DNA of 64,000 nucleotides, taken from Delftia tsuruhatensis. Its GTDB lineage: Bacteria > Pseudomonadota > Gammaproteobacteria > Burkholderiales > Burkholderiaceae_C. The position numbers and the translations under genes were made by a program. The stretch lies in NCBI RefSeq assembly GCF_903815225.1, contig NZ_LR813084.1, positions 1,034,501 to 1,098,500 on the forward strand, read 5' to 3'. This document shows positions 54,745 to 63,305 of this stretch, piece after piece; positions within the stretch are counted from its first letter, which is position 1, and each line of letters opens with the position of its first letter. Below the pieces are notes generated by a model. It was not told the origin of the DNA, made no database searches, and worked only from the letters and a program-made list of their open reading frames with translations.

Positions 54745-55600
54745 CCTGGGCCAGCGCGCTTTCCAGCAAAGCCGTCATCTGCGGCAGGTCGGGTTCGGCG
54801 CTGGTGACCAGCACGATGGATCGCTCATAGGCGGCCCCCGCGACGGGCAGCATGCGGCAGTCGCCCGCGAAGCGCTCCAGGCCCGTCCAGCGTGGCACCA
54901 GGCCCACGCCCATGCCGTCGGCCGCGAGCATGGCAATGGCCTCCAGCGCGTCGAGGTCGCACAGCACGGCGGGCTCCAGCCCCTGGTCGGCCAGCCAGCG
55001 CGCCGCATGGCGCCCGCCCCAGGCGTCGGGGTCGTAGCGGATGTAGGGCAGGTCGCGCAGCAGCGTTGCGGCCCGGCCGCGTACGCCCGGTGGGGCCAGC
55101 AGCACCAGCGGTTCGCTGCGCAGCTGCACGGCGCGCAGCATCCTGGGCAGCTCGAACGGCGGCGCGACGATGATGGCCGCATCGAGTTCGCCGGCCTGCA
55201 GCATCTGGAACAGCGAACGCGAGGTGCCGGGCACGATGACGGGCCGGCACTGCGGCGCCGCCTGTGTGAGCCTGCGCAGCGCCGCCGGCAGCATGCCCGT
55301 CAATGCGGTCGAGATGGCACCGATGCGCAGCGTGCCGCCGAGGCCATCGGCGCTGGCGTCGCTGGCCAGCAGCGCGGCCTCGCGCACCAGGCGCCGTGCG
55401 CGTGGCAACAGGGCGATGCAGGCCTGGGTGGGGCGGGCCGCATGGCCGCTGCGCGACAGCAGGGCAAAGCCCAGCTCGCGCTCCAGCGCCTGCACGCGCT
55501 GGCCCACGGCGGCGGCGGTCAGGTGCTCCATGCGCGCCGCATCGGCGATGGAGCCGCTGTCCACCACGGCGATCAGGCTCTTGAGATAGCGTGTCTCCAA
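54719..55600 (-). CDS. LysR-family transcriptional regulator
   Basis: The 293-residue protein has a LysR helix-turn-helix (YLKSLIAVVDSGSIADAARM, AAAVGQRVQALERELGFALL) and a LysR substrate domain with the typical LRIGAISTALTGMLP and GMGVGLVPRW segments. The start is probably the TTG at 55600, with AAGGA seven bases upstream, because the next ATG would remove half the DNA-binding domain. It is divergent from the VOC gene with 121 bp between starts, so control of the VOC-dehydrogenase pair is likely. The effector is unknown. Confidence 0.85.
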   Translation of the reverse strand: METRYLKSLIAVVDSGSIADAARMEHLTAAAVGQRVQALERELGFALLSRSGHAARPTQACIALLPRARRLVREAALLASDASADGLGGTLRIGAISTALTGMLPAALRRLTQAAPQCRPVIVPGTSRSLFQMLQAGELDAAIIVAPPFELPRMLRAVQLRSEPLVLLAPPGVRGRAATLLRDLPYIRYDPDAWGGRHAARWLADQGLEPAVLCDLDALEAIAMLAADGMGVGLVPRWTGLERFAGDCRMLPVAGAAYERSIVLVTSAEPDLPQMTALLESALAQVSPPARSP

Positions 55601-55721
55601 AAGATTTCCTTGGGGAATGCAAAGAAATCAACGCTATCACTTTCGAAAGGCCTCTGCTAGGCTCGCGCCACCCACGGCGGGCCCCGGCCCGCGCATCCGT
55701 CCCTCACAGGAGAAAAAAACC

Positions 55722-56135
55722 ATGCGCACGAGCTTTCACCTTGCCTACCATGTCCGCGACCTCGACGCATCGCGCGCCTTCTACGGCGGCCTGCTCGGCT
55801 GCCAGGAAGGCCGCAGCACCGACACCTGGGTGGACTTCGACTTCTTCGGCCACCAGATCTCGCTGCACCTGGGCGAGCCTTTCGCGGTCACCCACACGGG
55901 CCGCGTCGGCGAACACATGGTGCCCATGCCCCACCTGGGCCTGGTGATGGCCATCGCCGACTGGAAGGCCCTGGCCGAGCGGCTGCAGGGCCAGGCGATC
56001 GACTTCGTGATCCCGCCCAGCCTGCGCTTCGAGGGCCAGCCCGGCGAGCAGGCGACCATGTTCTTTCGCGATCCCAGTGGCAATCCCATCGAGGTCAAGG
56101 GCTTTGCCGACCTGGACAAGGTCTTCGCGAAATGA
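55722..56135 (+). CDS. VOC-family (glyoxalase/dioxygenase-like) protein
   Basis: The 137-residue single-subunit VOC protein has two beta-alpha-beta-beta-beta modules: SFHLAYHVRDLDASRAFYGG at the start and MFFRDPSGNPIEVKGF at the end. Likely metal ligands are His10, a His in ISLHLGE and the Glu of NPIEVKG. Such proteins are glyoxalases, dioxygenases or resistance proteins; the substrate is not evident. CAGGAGAAAAAAACC precedes the start, and its stop overlaps the next start by 4 bp. Confidence 0.85.
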   Translation: MRTSFHLAYHVRDLDASRAFYGGLLGCQEGRSTDTWVDFDFFGHQISLHLGEPFAVTHTGRVGEHMVPMPHLGLVMAIADWKALAERLQGQAIDFVIPPSLRFEGQPGEQATMFFRDPSGNPIEVKGFADLDKVFAK

Positions 56136-57085
56136 GTGGCGCGCAGTCCGTGCTGCCCTTGGTCTGCGCGCCCGGCTATCCATCGGCCCGTGCCTGGCTG
56201 CAAGCCTTGCAGACAGCACTTCCCGAGGAGCGCGTGGTCCCGCTGGACATGCTGGATGCGGCACAGCGCGCGGCCTGCGAGGTCGCCATCGTCGCCAACC
56301 CGCAGCCCGCCGACCTGCGCACGCTGCCGAACCTGCAATGGGTGCACAGCGTCTGGGCCGGCGTGGAGCGCCTGGTCGGCGACCTGGGCGGCAGCGGCCT
56401 GCCCATCGTGCGCCTGGTGGACCCGCAGCTGGCCGACACCATGGCCGAGGCCGTGCTGGCCTGGACGCTGTACCTGCACCGCGACATGCCGCGCTATGCG
56501 CGCCAGCAGGCCGCGCGGCAATGGCTGGCGCATGACCCTGTGCATGCCCGGGAGCGCACCGTATCCCTGCTGGGCCTGGGCGCCCTGGGCGAGGCGGCTG
56601 CGCAGCGGCTGCTCGGCGCGGGCTTTCAGGTCTGCGGCTGGAGCCGCACGCGCAAGCAGCTGCCCGGCGTGCACTGCCATGCGGGCGCTGCCGAACTGCC
56701 GGCCATGCTGGCGCGCACCGACATCCTCGTCTGCCTGCTGCCGCTGACGCCGCAGACGCAGGGCATCGTCGATGCGCAGGCGCTTGCCGGCCTGCCCGCC
56801 GGCGCCTCGCTGATCAACTTCGCGCGCGGCCCCATCGTGGATGACGCGGCCCTGCGCGCGGCGCTGGACAGCGGCCATCTGGGGCATGCCGTGCTCGATG
56901 TGTTCGCGCAGGAGCCGCTGCCCGAGTCCGCCTGGCAATGGACGCATCCGGCCGTCACCGTGCTGCCCCACATCTCGGCGCCGACCGACCGCGCCACCGC
57001 CTCGGCCATCGTGGCGGGCAATATCCGGCGCTGGCGTGCGACCGGGCAGATGCCGCAGGCGGTGGATGCGGCACGGGGCTATTGA
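56132..57085 (+). CDS. D-2-hydroxyacid dehydrogenase, GhrA-like
   Basis: The 317-residue NAD(P)H-dependent enzyme resembles glyoxylate/hydroxypyruvate reductase A. It has the Rossmann motif VSLLGLGALGEAAAQRLLGAG and the catalytic Arg (INFARGPIVDDAAL), Glu (DVFAQEPLPESAW) and His (VTVLPHISAPTD) triad. It is coupled to the VOC gene by a 4-bp overlap and ends directly against the convergent LysR gene. With the VOC protein it may convert a small 2-oxo acid or aldehyde, but no pathway partner is in view. Confidence 0.9.
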   Translation: MSGAQSVLPLVCAPGYPSARAWLQALQTALPEERVVPLDMLDAAQRAACEVAIVANPQPADLRTLPNLQWVHSVWAGVERLVGDLGGSGLPIVRLVDPQLADTMAEAVLAWTLYLHRDMPRYARQQAARQWLAHDPVHARERTVSLLGLGALGEAAAQRLLGAGFQVCGWSRTRKQLPGVHCHAGAAELPAMLARTDILVCLLPLTPQTQGIVDAQALAGLPAGASLINFARGPIVDDAALRAALDSGHLGHAVLDVFAQEPLPESAWQWTHPAVTVLPHISAPTDRATASAIVAGNIRRWRATGQMPQAVDAARGY

Positions 57086-58018
57086 TCAGGCCTCCGCGCT
57101 CAAGGCCCCTGGCATCAGTTGCCCGCCCCAGGACTGCGTCAACGCCTCGATGGCATCGCCCACCACGCGGCAGGCCTGCGTGAGCTTGCCGTGCTTGGGC
57201 AGGGCCAGCGCCACATGGCGCACCAGGCCGGGGTTGACCAGCCGGCTGGCCTGCAGCCGGCCCTGGCGCAGTTCGGCGTCGATGGAGTAGGGGCCGATCA
57301 CCGAGTACAGGCCGCTCGCATGGGCGACCAGTTCCTTTTGCACGGTCAGCGAATCGGCCTCGGCGGCGGCGATGAGGCGAAAGCCGTGGCCGTGCGCCGC
57401 ATCGTCGAGCGCGTCGCGCCAGTGGCTGGGGCGGCGCGGCAGCACCAGCGGCAGGCCGTCGAGCCGAGTGAACTCCAGCGTGGGCGCCTGCGTCAGCGGA
57501 TCACCGGGGCGCGACACCAGATAGCTGTGCGCCGTGCTCAGCAGCCGTTCGTCGCCGCCGCCCGGGCGCGCGAAGCGGAACAGGATGGCGATGTCCACGG
57601 CGCCGCTGTCCAGCAGGGCGTCGAGCTCCGTGCCCTGCGCTTCTGTGATGTTCAGGCGGATGCCCGGGTGCTCGCGCTGCAGCCAGCCGAACAGATGGGT
57701 CATCAGCGGGTGCGCGGCCGAGGGCACGATGCCCAGGCGCACCTCGCCCCACAGCTGCCCCGCCTCGGCGCGCAGCGTCTCCTGCAGTTGCTCGGTCTCC
57801 TGCAGCCAGCCGCGCAGCCGGGCCGCCGCGCGCAGGCCCAGCGGCGTCAGCGTGACGCCCCGGCCCGTGCGCCGGAACAGGGCGCCGCCCAGGGCCGACT
57901 CGAACTCGCTGATCTGCCGGCTGATGTGCGACTGCACGGTGTGGCGCCGCGTGGCGACCTTGCTGATGCTGCCGGCCTCGGCGACTTCGAGGAACAGCCT
58001 GACGCTGGGGAGATGCAT
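57086..58018 (-). CDS. LysR-family regulator, divergent from the FAH-hyuAB operon
   Basis: The 310-residue protein has a LysR helix-turn-helix (SVRLFLEVAEAGSISKVATR, TVQSHISRQISEFESAL) and an effector domain (VRLGIVPSAAHPLMTHLFGW). It resembles Nac/Cbl-type or CatM-like members only in general form. It is divergent from the fumarylacetoacetase-hyuAB operon (155 bp between starts) and is the obvious candidate to regulate it. The ATG at 58018 was chosen over the TTG at 58054 because it gives the usual short N-terminus. Confidence 0.87.
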   Translation of the reverse strand: MHLPSVRLFLEVAEAGSISKVATRRHTVQSHISRQISEFESALGGALFRRTGRGVTLTPLGLRAAARLRGWLQETEQLQETLRAEAGQLWGEVRLGIVPSAAHPLMTHLFGWLQREHPGIRLNITEAQGTELDALLDSGAVDIAILFRFARPGGGDERLLSTAHSYLVSRPGDPLTQAPTLEFTRLDGLPLVLPRRPSHWRDALDDAAHGHGFRLIAAAEADSLTVQKELVAHASGLYSVIGPYSIDAELRQGRLQASRLVNPGLVRHVALALPKHGKLTQACRVVGDAIEALTQSWGGQLMPGALSAEA

Positions 58019-58172
58019 GGTGGATACCCGATGGAGATATGCCTTTTTCAGCAATCCTGAAAACGGAAAATTCTATCTATGCAGATATCGACGCGATTTC
58101 TACAGTGGACCTTGTCCCTTGCCAGCGGCGCTTCGCTGGCAGTTTTCCAGAACTTGCGACAAGGAAAAACCG

Positions 58173-59036
58173 TTGAAACTCGCCAGCTTCATCCATGCCG
58201 GACAGCCCAGCTACGGGCTGGTCCGGGACGGCAGCTACCTGCAGCCGCCGGCTGAATTCCTCGCCCGCCACCCCGACCTCGCCAGCGTGCTGCGTGCCCA
58301 GGCGCTGGATGCGCTGGCGCAGGCCCTGCAGCAGGGTGGCGTGTCCATCGACGCCGCGCAGACCCGCGCCCTGCCCGTGATCCCCGCCCCCGGCAAGCTG
58401 ATCTGCGTGGGCCTGAACTACAAGACACACGTGGCGGAAACCAAGCGTGCCGACAGCGAGTACCCGTCGCTGTTCCTGCGCTTCAACGACAGCCTGGCCG
58501 CCGATGGCGACGAGGTGCTGCGCCCCGCGTTCTCCGAGCGCTTCGACTGGGAGGGCGAGCTGGCCTTCGTCATCGGCAAGGGCGGGCGCCATATCGCCAG
58601 GGAAGATGCCTTCGGCCACATCGCCGGCTACGCCTGCTTCAACGACGTGAGCGTGCGCGACTGGCAGCGCCACACGCACCAGTTCACGCCCGGCAAGAAC
58701 TTTCCCGGCACCGCGCCCTTCGGCCCCTGGCTGGTCACGCGCGACGAGGTGCCCGACGTGACGAAGCTCCAACTGGAGACGCGCGTCAACGGCCGGGTGA
58801 TGCAGAAGGCCGGCCTGTCGGACCTGATCTTCGACATCCCCACCATCGTGGCCTACGTCTCGCGCTTCACGCCGCTGTCGCCCGGCGACGTGATCGCCAC
58901 GGGCACGCCCGGCGGCGTCGGCGACCGCCGCGAGCCGCCGCTGTACATGAAGGAAGGCGACATCGTCGAGGTCGAGATCACCGGCCTCGGTGTCCTGCGC
59001 AACCGCATCGGTACCGACGACGCTGCAGCCGCTTGA
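58173..59036 (+). CDS. Fumarylacetoacetate hydrolase family protein
   Basis: The 287-residue enzyme belongs to the FAH superfamily of C-C hydrolases, decarboxylases and isomerases. Motifs are ICVGLNYKTHVAETKR, FLRFNDSLAADGD, the metal-binding DWEGELAFVIGKGGR, FNDVSVRDWQ and VIATGTPGGVGDRREPP. The translation must start at a TTG (58173), with AAGGA eight bases upstream; no ATG is in reach. Members open or decarboxylate keto-acids such as acylpyruvates and oxaloacetate-like compounds. As first gene of an operon with hyuAB it may process the acid released by them. Confidence 0.87.
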   Translation: MKLASFIHAGQPSYGLVRDGSYLQPPAEFLARHPDLASVLRAQALDALAQALQQGGVSIDAAQTRALPVIPAPGKLICVGLNYKTHVAETKRADSEYPSLFLRFNDSLAADGDEVLRPAFSERFDWEGELAFVIGKGGRHIAREDAFGHIAGYACFNDVSVRDWQRHTHQFTPGKNFPGTAPFGPWLVTRDEVPDVTKLQLETRVNGRVMQKAGLSDLIFDIPTIVAYVSRFTPLSPGDVIATGTPGGVGDRREPPLYMKEGDIVEVEITGLGVLRNRIGTDDAAAA

Positions 59037-59053
59037 GGATGGAGACAAGCCCC

Positions 59054-61150
59054 ATGGAAAACAACGCCACCCCCGCGCAACGCCCCCGGCTGCGCATTGC
59101 CGTCGACATCGGCGGCACCTTCACCGACATGGCCGCCTTCGACGAGGCCAGCGGCCAATTGCTGTTCGGCAAGGCCCTGTCCACGCATGGCGAGCTGGTC
59201 AACGGCATCCAGGCCACCATCGACAGCGCCGGCATCGACTGGCGCGACGGCCAGCTGTTCCTGCATGGCTCGACGATTGCGATCAACACGCTGCTGGAGC
59301 GCAATGGCGCGAAGACGGCGCTGCTGATCACCGAAGGCTTTCGCGACATCTACGAGATCGGCCGCGTGAACCGGCCCGATGCCTACAACTTGTTCTTCAA
59401 CAAGCACCAGCCTCTGGTGCGGCGCTCGCTGCGCCATGAGGTGTCCGAGCGCCTGCGCGCCGACGGCAGCCTGCACAAGCCGCTGGACGAGGCGGCCGTG
59501 CGCGAGCTGGCGCGCGAGCTCAAGGGGCAGGGCGTGGAGGCCGTGGCCGTGCTGCTGCTGCACTCCTACCGCAACCCGGCGCACGAGCAGCGCGTCAAGC
59601 AGATCCTGCAGGAGGAGATGCCGGGCGCCTTCGTCTGCGCCTCGCACGAGCTGTCCCAGGAGTACCGCGAGTTCGAGCGCGTCTCCACCGCCGTGGCCAA
59701 TGCCTACGTGGGCCCGCGCGTGTCCGAATACCTGGGCCAGCTGGAGGACCACCTGGGCGGCAAGGGCTTCGGTGGCGACTTCTACATCGTGCAGTCCACG
59801 GGCGGGCTGTTCCCGGTCGAGCATGCCAAGGTCGGCTGCGTGCGCATGCTCGAATCGGGCCCGGCCGCCGGCGTGATCGGCGCCCAGGCCATCTGCGCGC
59901 AGCTGGGCATGGGCGACGCCATCGCCTTCGACATGGGCGGCACCACGGCCAAGGCCGGCGTGATCAGCGAAGGCCGGCCGCTGACCACGGGCTCGGCGCT
60001 GATCGGCGGCTACGAGCGCGCCCTGCCCATCCAGATCCCCATGATGGACATCCATGAAGTGGGAACGGGCGGCGGCTCCATCGCCCGGGTGGAGACCGGC
60101 AACGCGCTGCGCGTGGGACCGCAGAGCGCGGGCTCCATCCCCGGCCCCGTGGCCTACGGCCGGGGCGGCACGGAGCCCACGGTGACCGATGCCAACCTGG
60201 TGCTGGGCCGGCTGGACGCCGAGCATTTCCTGGGCGGCGAGCTGCGCCTGGACATGGATGCCTGCCAGCGCCAGATGGTGCAGCGCGTGGCGGCCCCGCT
60301 GGGCCTGGATGCCACCGAGGCGGCCGACGGCATCCTGCGCATCGCGGTCACCCAGATGTCGCACGCGGTCAAGGCCGTGACCACGGAGCGCGGGCTCGAC
60401 GCGGGCAGCTTCACCATGGTCGTCTACGGCGGCGCGGGGCCGCTGCATGCCTCGGCGATCGCGCGCGAGATCGGCATCCGCAAGGTGCTGATTCCCTATG
60501 CGCCCGGGTATTTCTCGGCCTACGGGATGCTGTTCTCGGACCTGCGCTACGACTATGTGCGCTCGGTGTTCCGCAAGCTGGGCGACGTGTCCTTCGAGGA
60601 GATCGAGGCCGCCTACCAGCGCATGGAGGACGAGGGGCGCGCGGCGCTGGCGCAGTCCGGCGTGCGGCCCGAGGGCGTGGTCATCGAGCGCGCGGCCGAC
60701 ATGCGCTACGTGGGCCAGGAGCATGCGGTGACCGTGGACCTGCCCATGGCCTTCTTCGAGGGCCGCGACCGCTCGGCCATCAAGCGCCAGTTCGACGAAC
60801 TGCACAAGGTGCGCTACGGCACCTCGGCGCCCCAGGAGCCGGCCGACCTGGTCAGCCTGCGCGTGACCGTGCTGGGCACGATGAAGAAGCCGCCCAGGCA
60901 CAGCGTGGAAAGGGGCACGGCGGCGCCCGACACGCTGGCGGTGCGCGCCACCAAGCCCGTGTACTTCCGCAGCACAGGCTGGGCCGACACGCCGGTCTAC
61001 ATCCGTGACCGGCTGCTCTCGGGCAACGAGATCGCCGGCCCGGCCCTCATCGAGGAGCACGCCTCCACCACCGTCGTGCAGCCCGGCGACCGGCTGCGCG
61101 TGGACGAATTGGGCAACCTGCAAATCGACATCGGGAGCGACCGCCAATGA
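59054..61150 (+). CDS. hyuA: Hydantoinase/oxoprolinase subunit A (HyuA-like)
   Basis: The 698-residue ATP-binding subunit has the N-terminal hydantoinase A/acetone-kinase-like fold: RIAVDIGGTFTDMAAFDEAS, GSTIAINTLLERNGAKTALL, then AFDMGGTTAKAGVIS, EVGTGGGSIARVE, and GGAGPLHASAIAREIG. With HyuB it performs ATP-dependent hydrolysis of five-membered cyclic amides such as hydantoins or 5-oxoproline, or related carboxylations as in acetone carboxylase. The ATG at 59054 follows GGAGACAAGCCCC. It overlaps hyuB by 4 bp. The exact substrate is unknown. Confidence 0.9.
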   Translation: MENNATPAQRPRLRIAVDIGGTFTDMAAFDEASGQLLFGKALSTHGELVNGIQATIDSAGIDWRDGQLFLHGSTIAINTLLERNGAKTALLITEGFRDIYEIGRVNRPDAYNLFFNKHQPLVRRSLRHEVSERLRADGSLHKPLDEAAVRELARELKGQGVEAVAVLLLHSYRNPAHEQRVKQILQEEMPGAFVCASHELSQEYREFERVSTAVANAYVGPRVSEYLGQLEDHLGGKGFGGDFYIVQSTGGLFPVEHAKVGCVRMLESGPAAGVIGAQAICAQLGMGDAIAFDMGGTTAKAGVISEGRPLTTGSALIGGYERALPIQIPMMDIHEVGTGGGSIARVETGNALRVGPQSAGSIPGPVAYGRGGTEPTVTDANLVLGRLDAEHFLGGELRLDMDACQRQMVQRVAAPLGLDATEAADGILRIAVTQMSHAVKAVTTERGLDAGSFTMVVYGGAGPLHASAIAREIGIRKVLIPYAPGYFSAYGMLFSDLRYDYVRSVFRKLGDVSFEEIEAAYQRMEDEGRAALAQSGVRPEGVVIERAADMRYVGQEHAVTVDLPMAFFEGRDRSAIKRQFDELHKVRYGTSAPQEPADLVSLRVTVLGTMKKPPRHSVERGTAAPDTLAVRATKPVYFRSTGWADTPVYIRDRLLSGNEIAGPALIEEHASTTVVQPGDRLRVDELGNLQIDIGSDRQ

Positions 61151-62934
61151 ATGCCATCACCGAACCGAAGACCGTCGACCCGGTCACCGTGGAGATCATC
61201 CGCAACGGCCTGTACGCCGTCACCGAGGAGATGAAGACCAACCTGACGCGCACGGCCTACAACCTCATCATCTACGAGGCGCTGGACTTCACGGTCGGCC
61301 TGTTCACCAAGGAGGGCGACACGGTCTCCATCGGCCTGGGCCTGCCCATGTTCATCCGGGGCATGTCCGAGACCGTCAAGGCCAAGATCCGCCATTTCGG
61401 CTACGACAACATCCTGCCCGGCGACATCCTGGTCACCAACGACGCCTACACCACGGGCAGCCACCTGAACCACTTCACCTTCACCATGCCGGTGTTCCAC
61501 GAAGGCCGGCTCGAAGGCTTCACCTGCTGCATGGCCCACTGGCTGGACGTGGGCGGCACGCTGGGCAACGTGACGACGGACATCTTCAGCGAGGGGATAC
61601 AGATCCCCATCATGAAGTACCAGCGCCAGGGCGCGGTCAACCAGGACCTGATCGACATCATCGCCATGAACGTGCGCCTGGCCGAGCGCGCCCTGGGCGA
61701 CCTGCGCGCGCAGATCACGGCCATCACCACGGGCGAGCGCCGCTATGTGGAGCTGCTGCAGCGCTACGGCGCGGGCGCCGTCAACGGTGCCATCGCCCAG
61801 ATCATGGACGCCAGCGAGGCGGTGGCGCGCAAGAACACGCTGTCCATTCCCGATGGCGTGTACGAGGCCGAGTCCTTCATGGACGACGACGGCCTGGAGA
61901 TCGGCAAGCGCATTCCCATCCGCGTCAAGGTCACGGTGCAGGGCGAGGAGATGACGGTGGACCTGTCGGACGTGTCGAAACAGGTGCGCGGCTTCTACAA
62001 CAGCGGCTTCACCACCGGCATCGCCTGCGCCCAGGTCGCCTACAAATGCCTCACGACGCCGACCGACTACCCGGTCAACGACGGCAGTTTCCGGCCGCTG
62101 AAGGTCATCATGCCCATGGGCACGGTGATCAGCGCCGAGCGGCCCTATCCCATGCGGGTGTGGATGACCTTCCCCATGACGGTCATCGACACCATCTTCA
62201 AGGCCCTGGCGCCGGCCATTCCCGACCGCTCCATCGCGGGCCACCATGCCGACCTGGTGTTCCCCAACATCCACGGCATCTCGCCCGAGGACGGGCGGCT
62301 GTTCATCGTCGGCATCGGCCCGCTGGGCGGCGGCTGGGGCGCCAAGAGCCGCGAGGACGGTGTTTCCGTCACCGTCTGCATCAACGACGGCGACACCCAC
62401 AACAGCCCCACCGAGCAGCTGGAGGCCAAGTACCCCGTGCTGGTGGAGAAGTACGAGATCCGCCAGGACTCGGCCGGCGCGGGCGAGTTCCGCGGCGGCC
62501 TGGGCGCGGAGATGGTGGTGCAGGCGCTGTCGCCCTTCACCGTCACCACGCGCATCGACCGCGTGCACTGCAAGCCCTGGGGGCTGGAAGGCGGCGGCGA
62601 CGCCATGGGCAATGGCCTGGCCGTGCGCCACAAGGGCGAGTGGAAGACCGACCATGCCAACGCCAAGATCTTCAACGTGCGGCTGGAGCGCGGCGATGCC
62701 TACAGGATGCTCTCCGGCGGCGGGGGCGGCTTCGGCGACCCGCTGGCGCGCGACCTGGACAAGGTGGCCGAGGACGTGCGCGAAGGCTATGTGAGCGCCC
62801 GGGTGGCGCGCGAGGTCTACCGCGTGGCCCTGGACGCCCGGGGCCAGGTGGACCACGCAGGCACGCAGGCGCTGCGCAGCGGCGCCGCTGCATCCGGTGC
62901 GGCGTCCTGCGCCGTGGCCTGGGACGGGCAGTGA
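61147..62934 (+). CDS. hyuB: Hydantoinase/oxoprolinase subunit B (HyuB-like)
   Basis: The 595-residue subunit has the HyuB signatures VTVEIIRNGLYAVTEEMKTN, ILPGDILVTNDAYTTGSHLN, AHWLDVGGT, the central YNSGFTTGIACAQVAYK, GISPEDGRLFIVGIGPLGGG and the C-terminal SGGGGGFGDPLARD. It pairs with HyuA; subunit B carries the hydrolytic, metal-dependent part in characterised relatives. It starts inside hyuA (ATGA) and its stop overlaps the next small gene. About 30 residues after GYVSARVAREVYRVAL are a low-complexity tail. Confidence 0.92.
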   Translation: MNAITEPKTVDPVTVEIIRNGLYAVTEEMKTNLTRTAYNLIIYEALDFTVGLFTKEGDTVSIGLGLPMFIRGMSETVKAKIRHFGYDNILPGDILVTNDAYTTGSHLNHFTFTMPVFHEGRLEGFTCCMAHWLDVGGTLGNVTTDIFSEGIQIPIMKYQRQGAVNQDLIDIIAMNVRLAERALGDLRAQITAITTGERRYVELLQRYGAGAVNGAIAQIMDASEAVARKNTLSIPDGVYEAESFMDDDGLEIGKRIPIRVKVTVQGEEMTVDLSDVSKQVRGFYNSGFTTGIACAQVAYKCLTTPTDYPVNDGSFRPLKVIMPMGTVISAERPYPMRVWMTFPMTVIDTIFKALAPAIPDRSIAGHHADLVFPNIHGISPEDGRLFIVGIGPLGGGWGAKSREDGVSVTVCINDGDTHNSPTEQLEAKYPVLVEKYEIRQDSAGAGEFRGGLGAEMVVQALSPFTVTTRIDRVHCKPWGLEGGGDAMGNGLAVRHKGEWKTDHANAKIFNVRLERGDAYRMLSGGGGGFGDPLARDLDKVAEDVREGYVSARVAREVYRVALDARGQVDHAGTQALRSGAAASGAASCAVAWDGQ

Positions 62935-63305
62935 GCACGGCCATGGCCTCGGCAACGGCACAGCAGGCGGCCCTGCTGTGGGACCTCTGGTGCGGACTGG
63001 CCCTGCGCCATGTCGCCCTGGGCGGCGCCTGCGCCTGCGGCGCGGGCGGCATCAGCCTGCGGCTGGAGGATTTCGAGCTGGACATCGTGGACTACCTGCA
63101 GGACGGGGGCGAGCGCTGCGAGCAGCCCGAGGTGGCGCACTGGTTCCGTGCCCGCAGCGGGCTGGAGTGGGGCGGCCAGCCGCTGCGCGACCTGCTCGAC
63201 GTGCTGGGCTCGGATGCGGTGCCGCCGGCCGTGGCGCAGTGGGCGCTGGCGCGGCTGGAGCGCACGCTGCGCTCGTTCGCCGAAGTCCATGGAGGCGCGG
63301 CATGA
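62931..63305 (+). CDS. Small unknown protein between hyuB and the COG0523 GTPase
   Basis: The 124-residue product (GTG at 62931; an ATG at 62943 is possible) has no recognised domain. Seen features are two close Cys in GGACACGAGG near residue 35, an acidic LRLEDFELDIVDYL, and a Trp-rich start (LLWDLWCGLALRH). It overlaps hyuB by 4 bp (GTGA) and the GTPase gene by 4 bp (ATGA), so it belongs to the same operon and is made in step with both. The Cys pair next to a metallochaperone gene hints at metal handling, which is inference only. Confidence 0.7.
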   Translation: MSTAMASATAQQAALLWDLWCGLALRHVALGGACACGAGGISLRLEDFELDIVDYLQDGGERCEQPEVAHWFRARSGLEWGGQPLRDLLDVLGSDAVPPAVAQWALARLERTLRSFAEVHGGAA

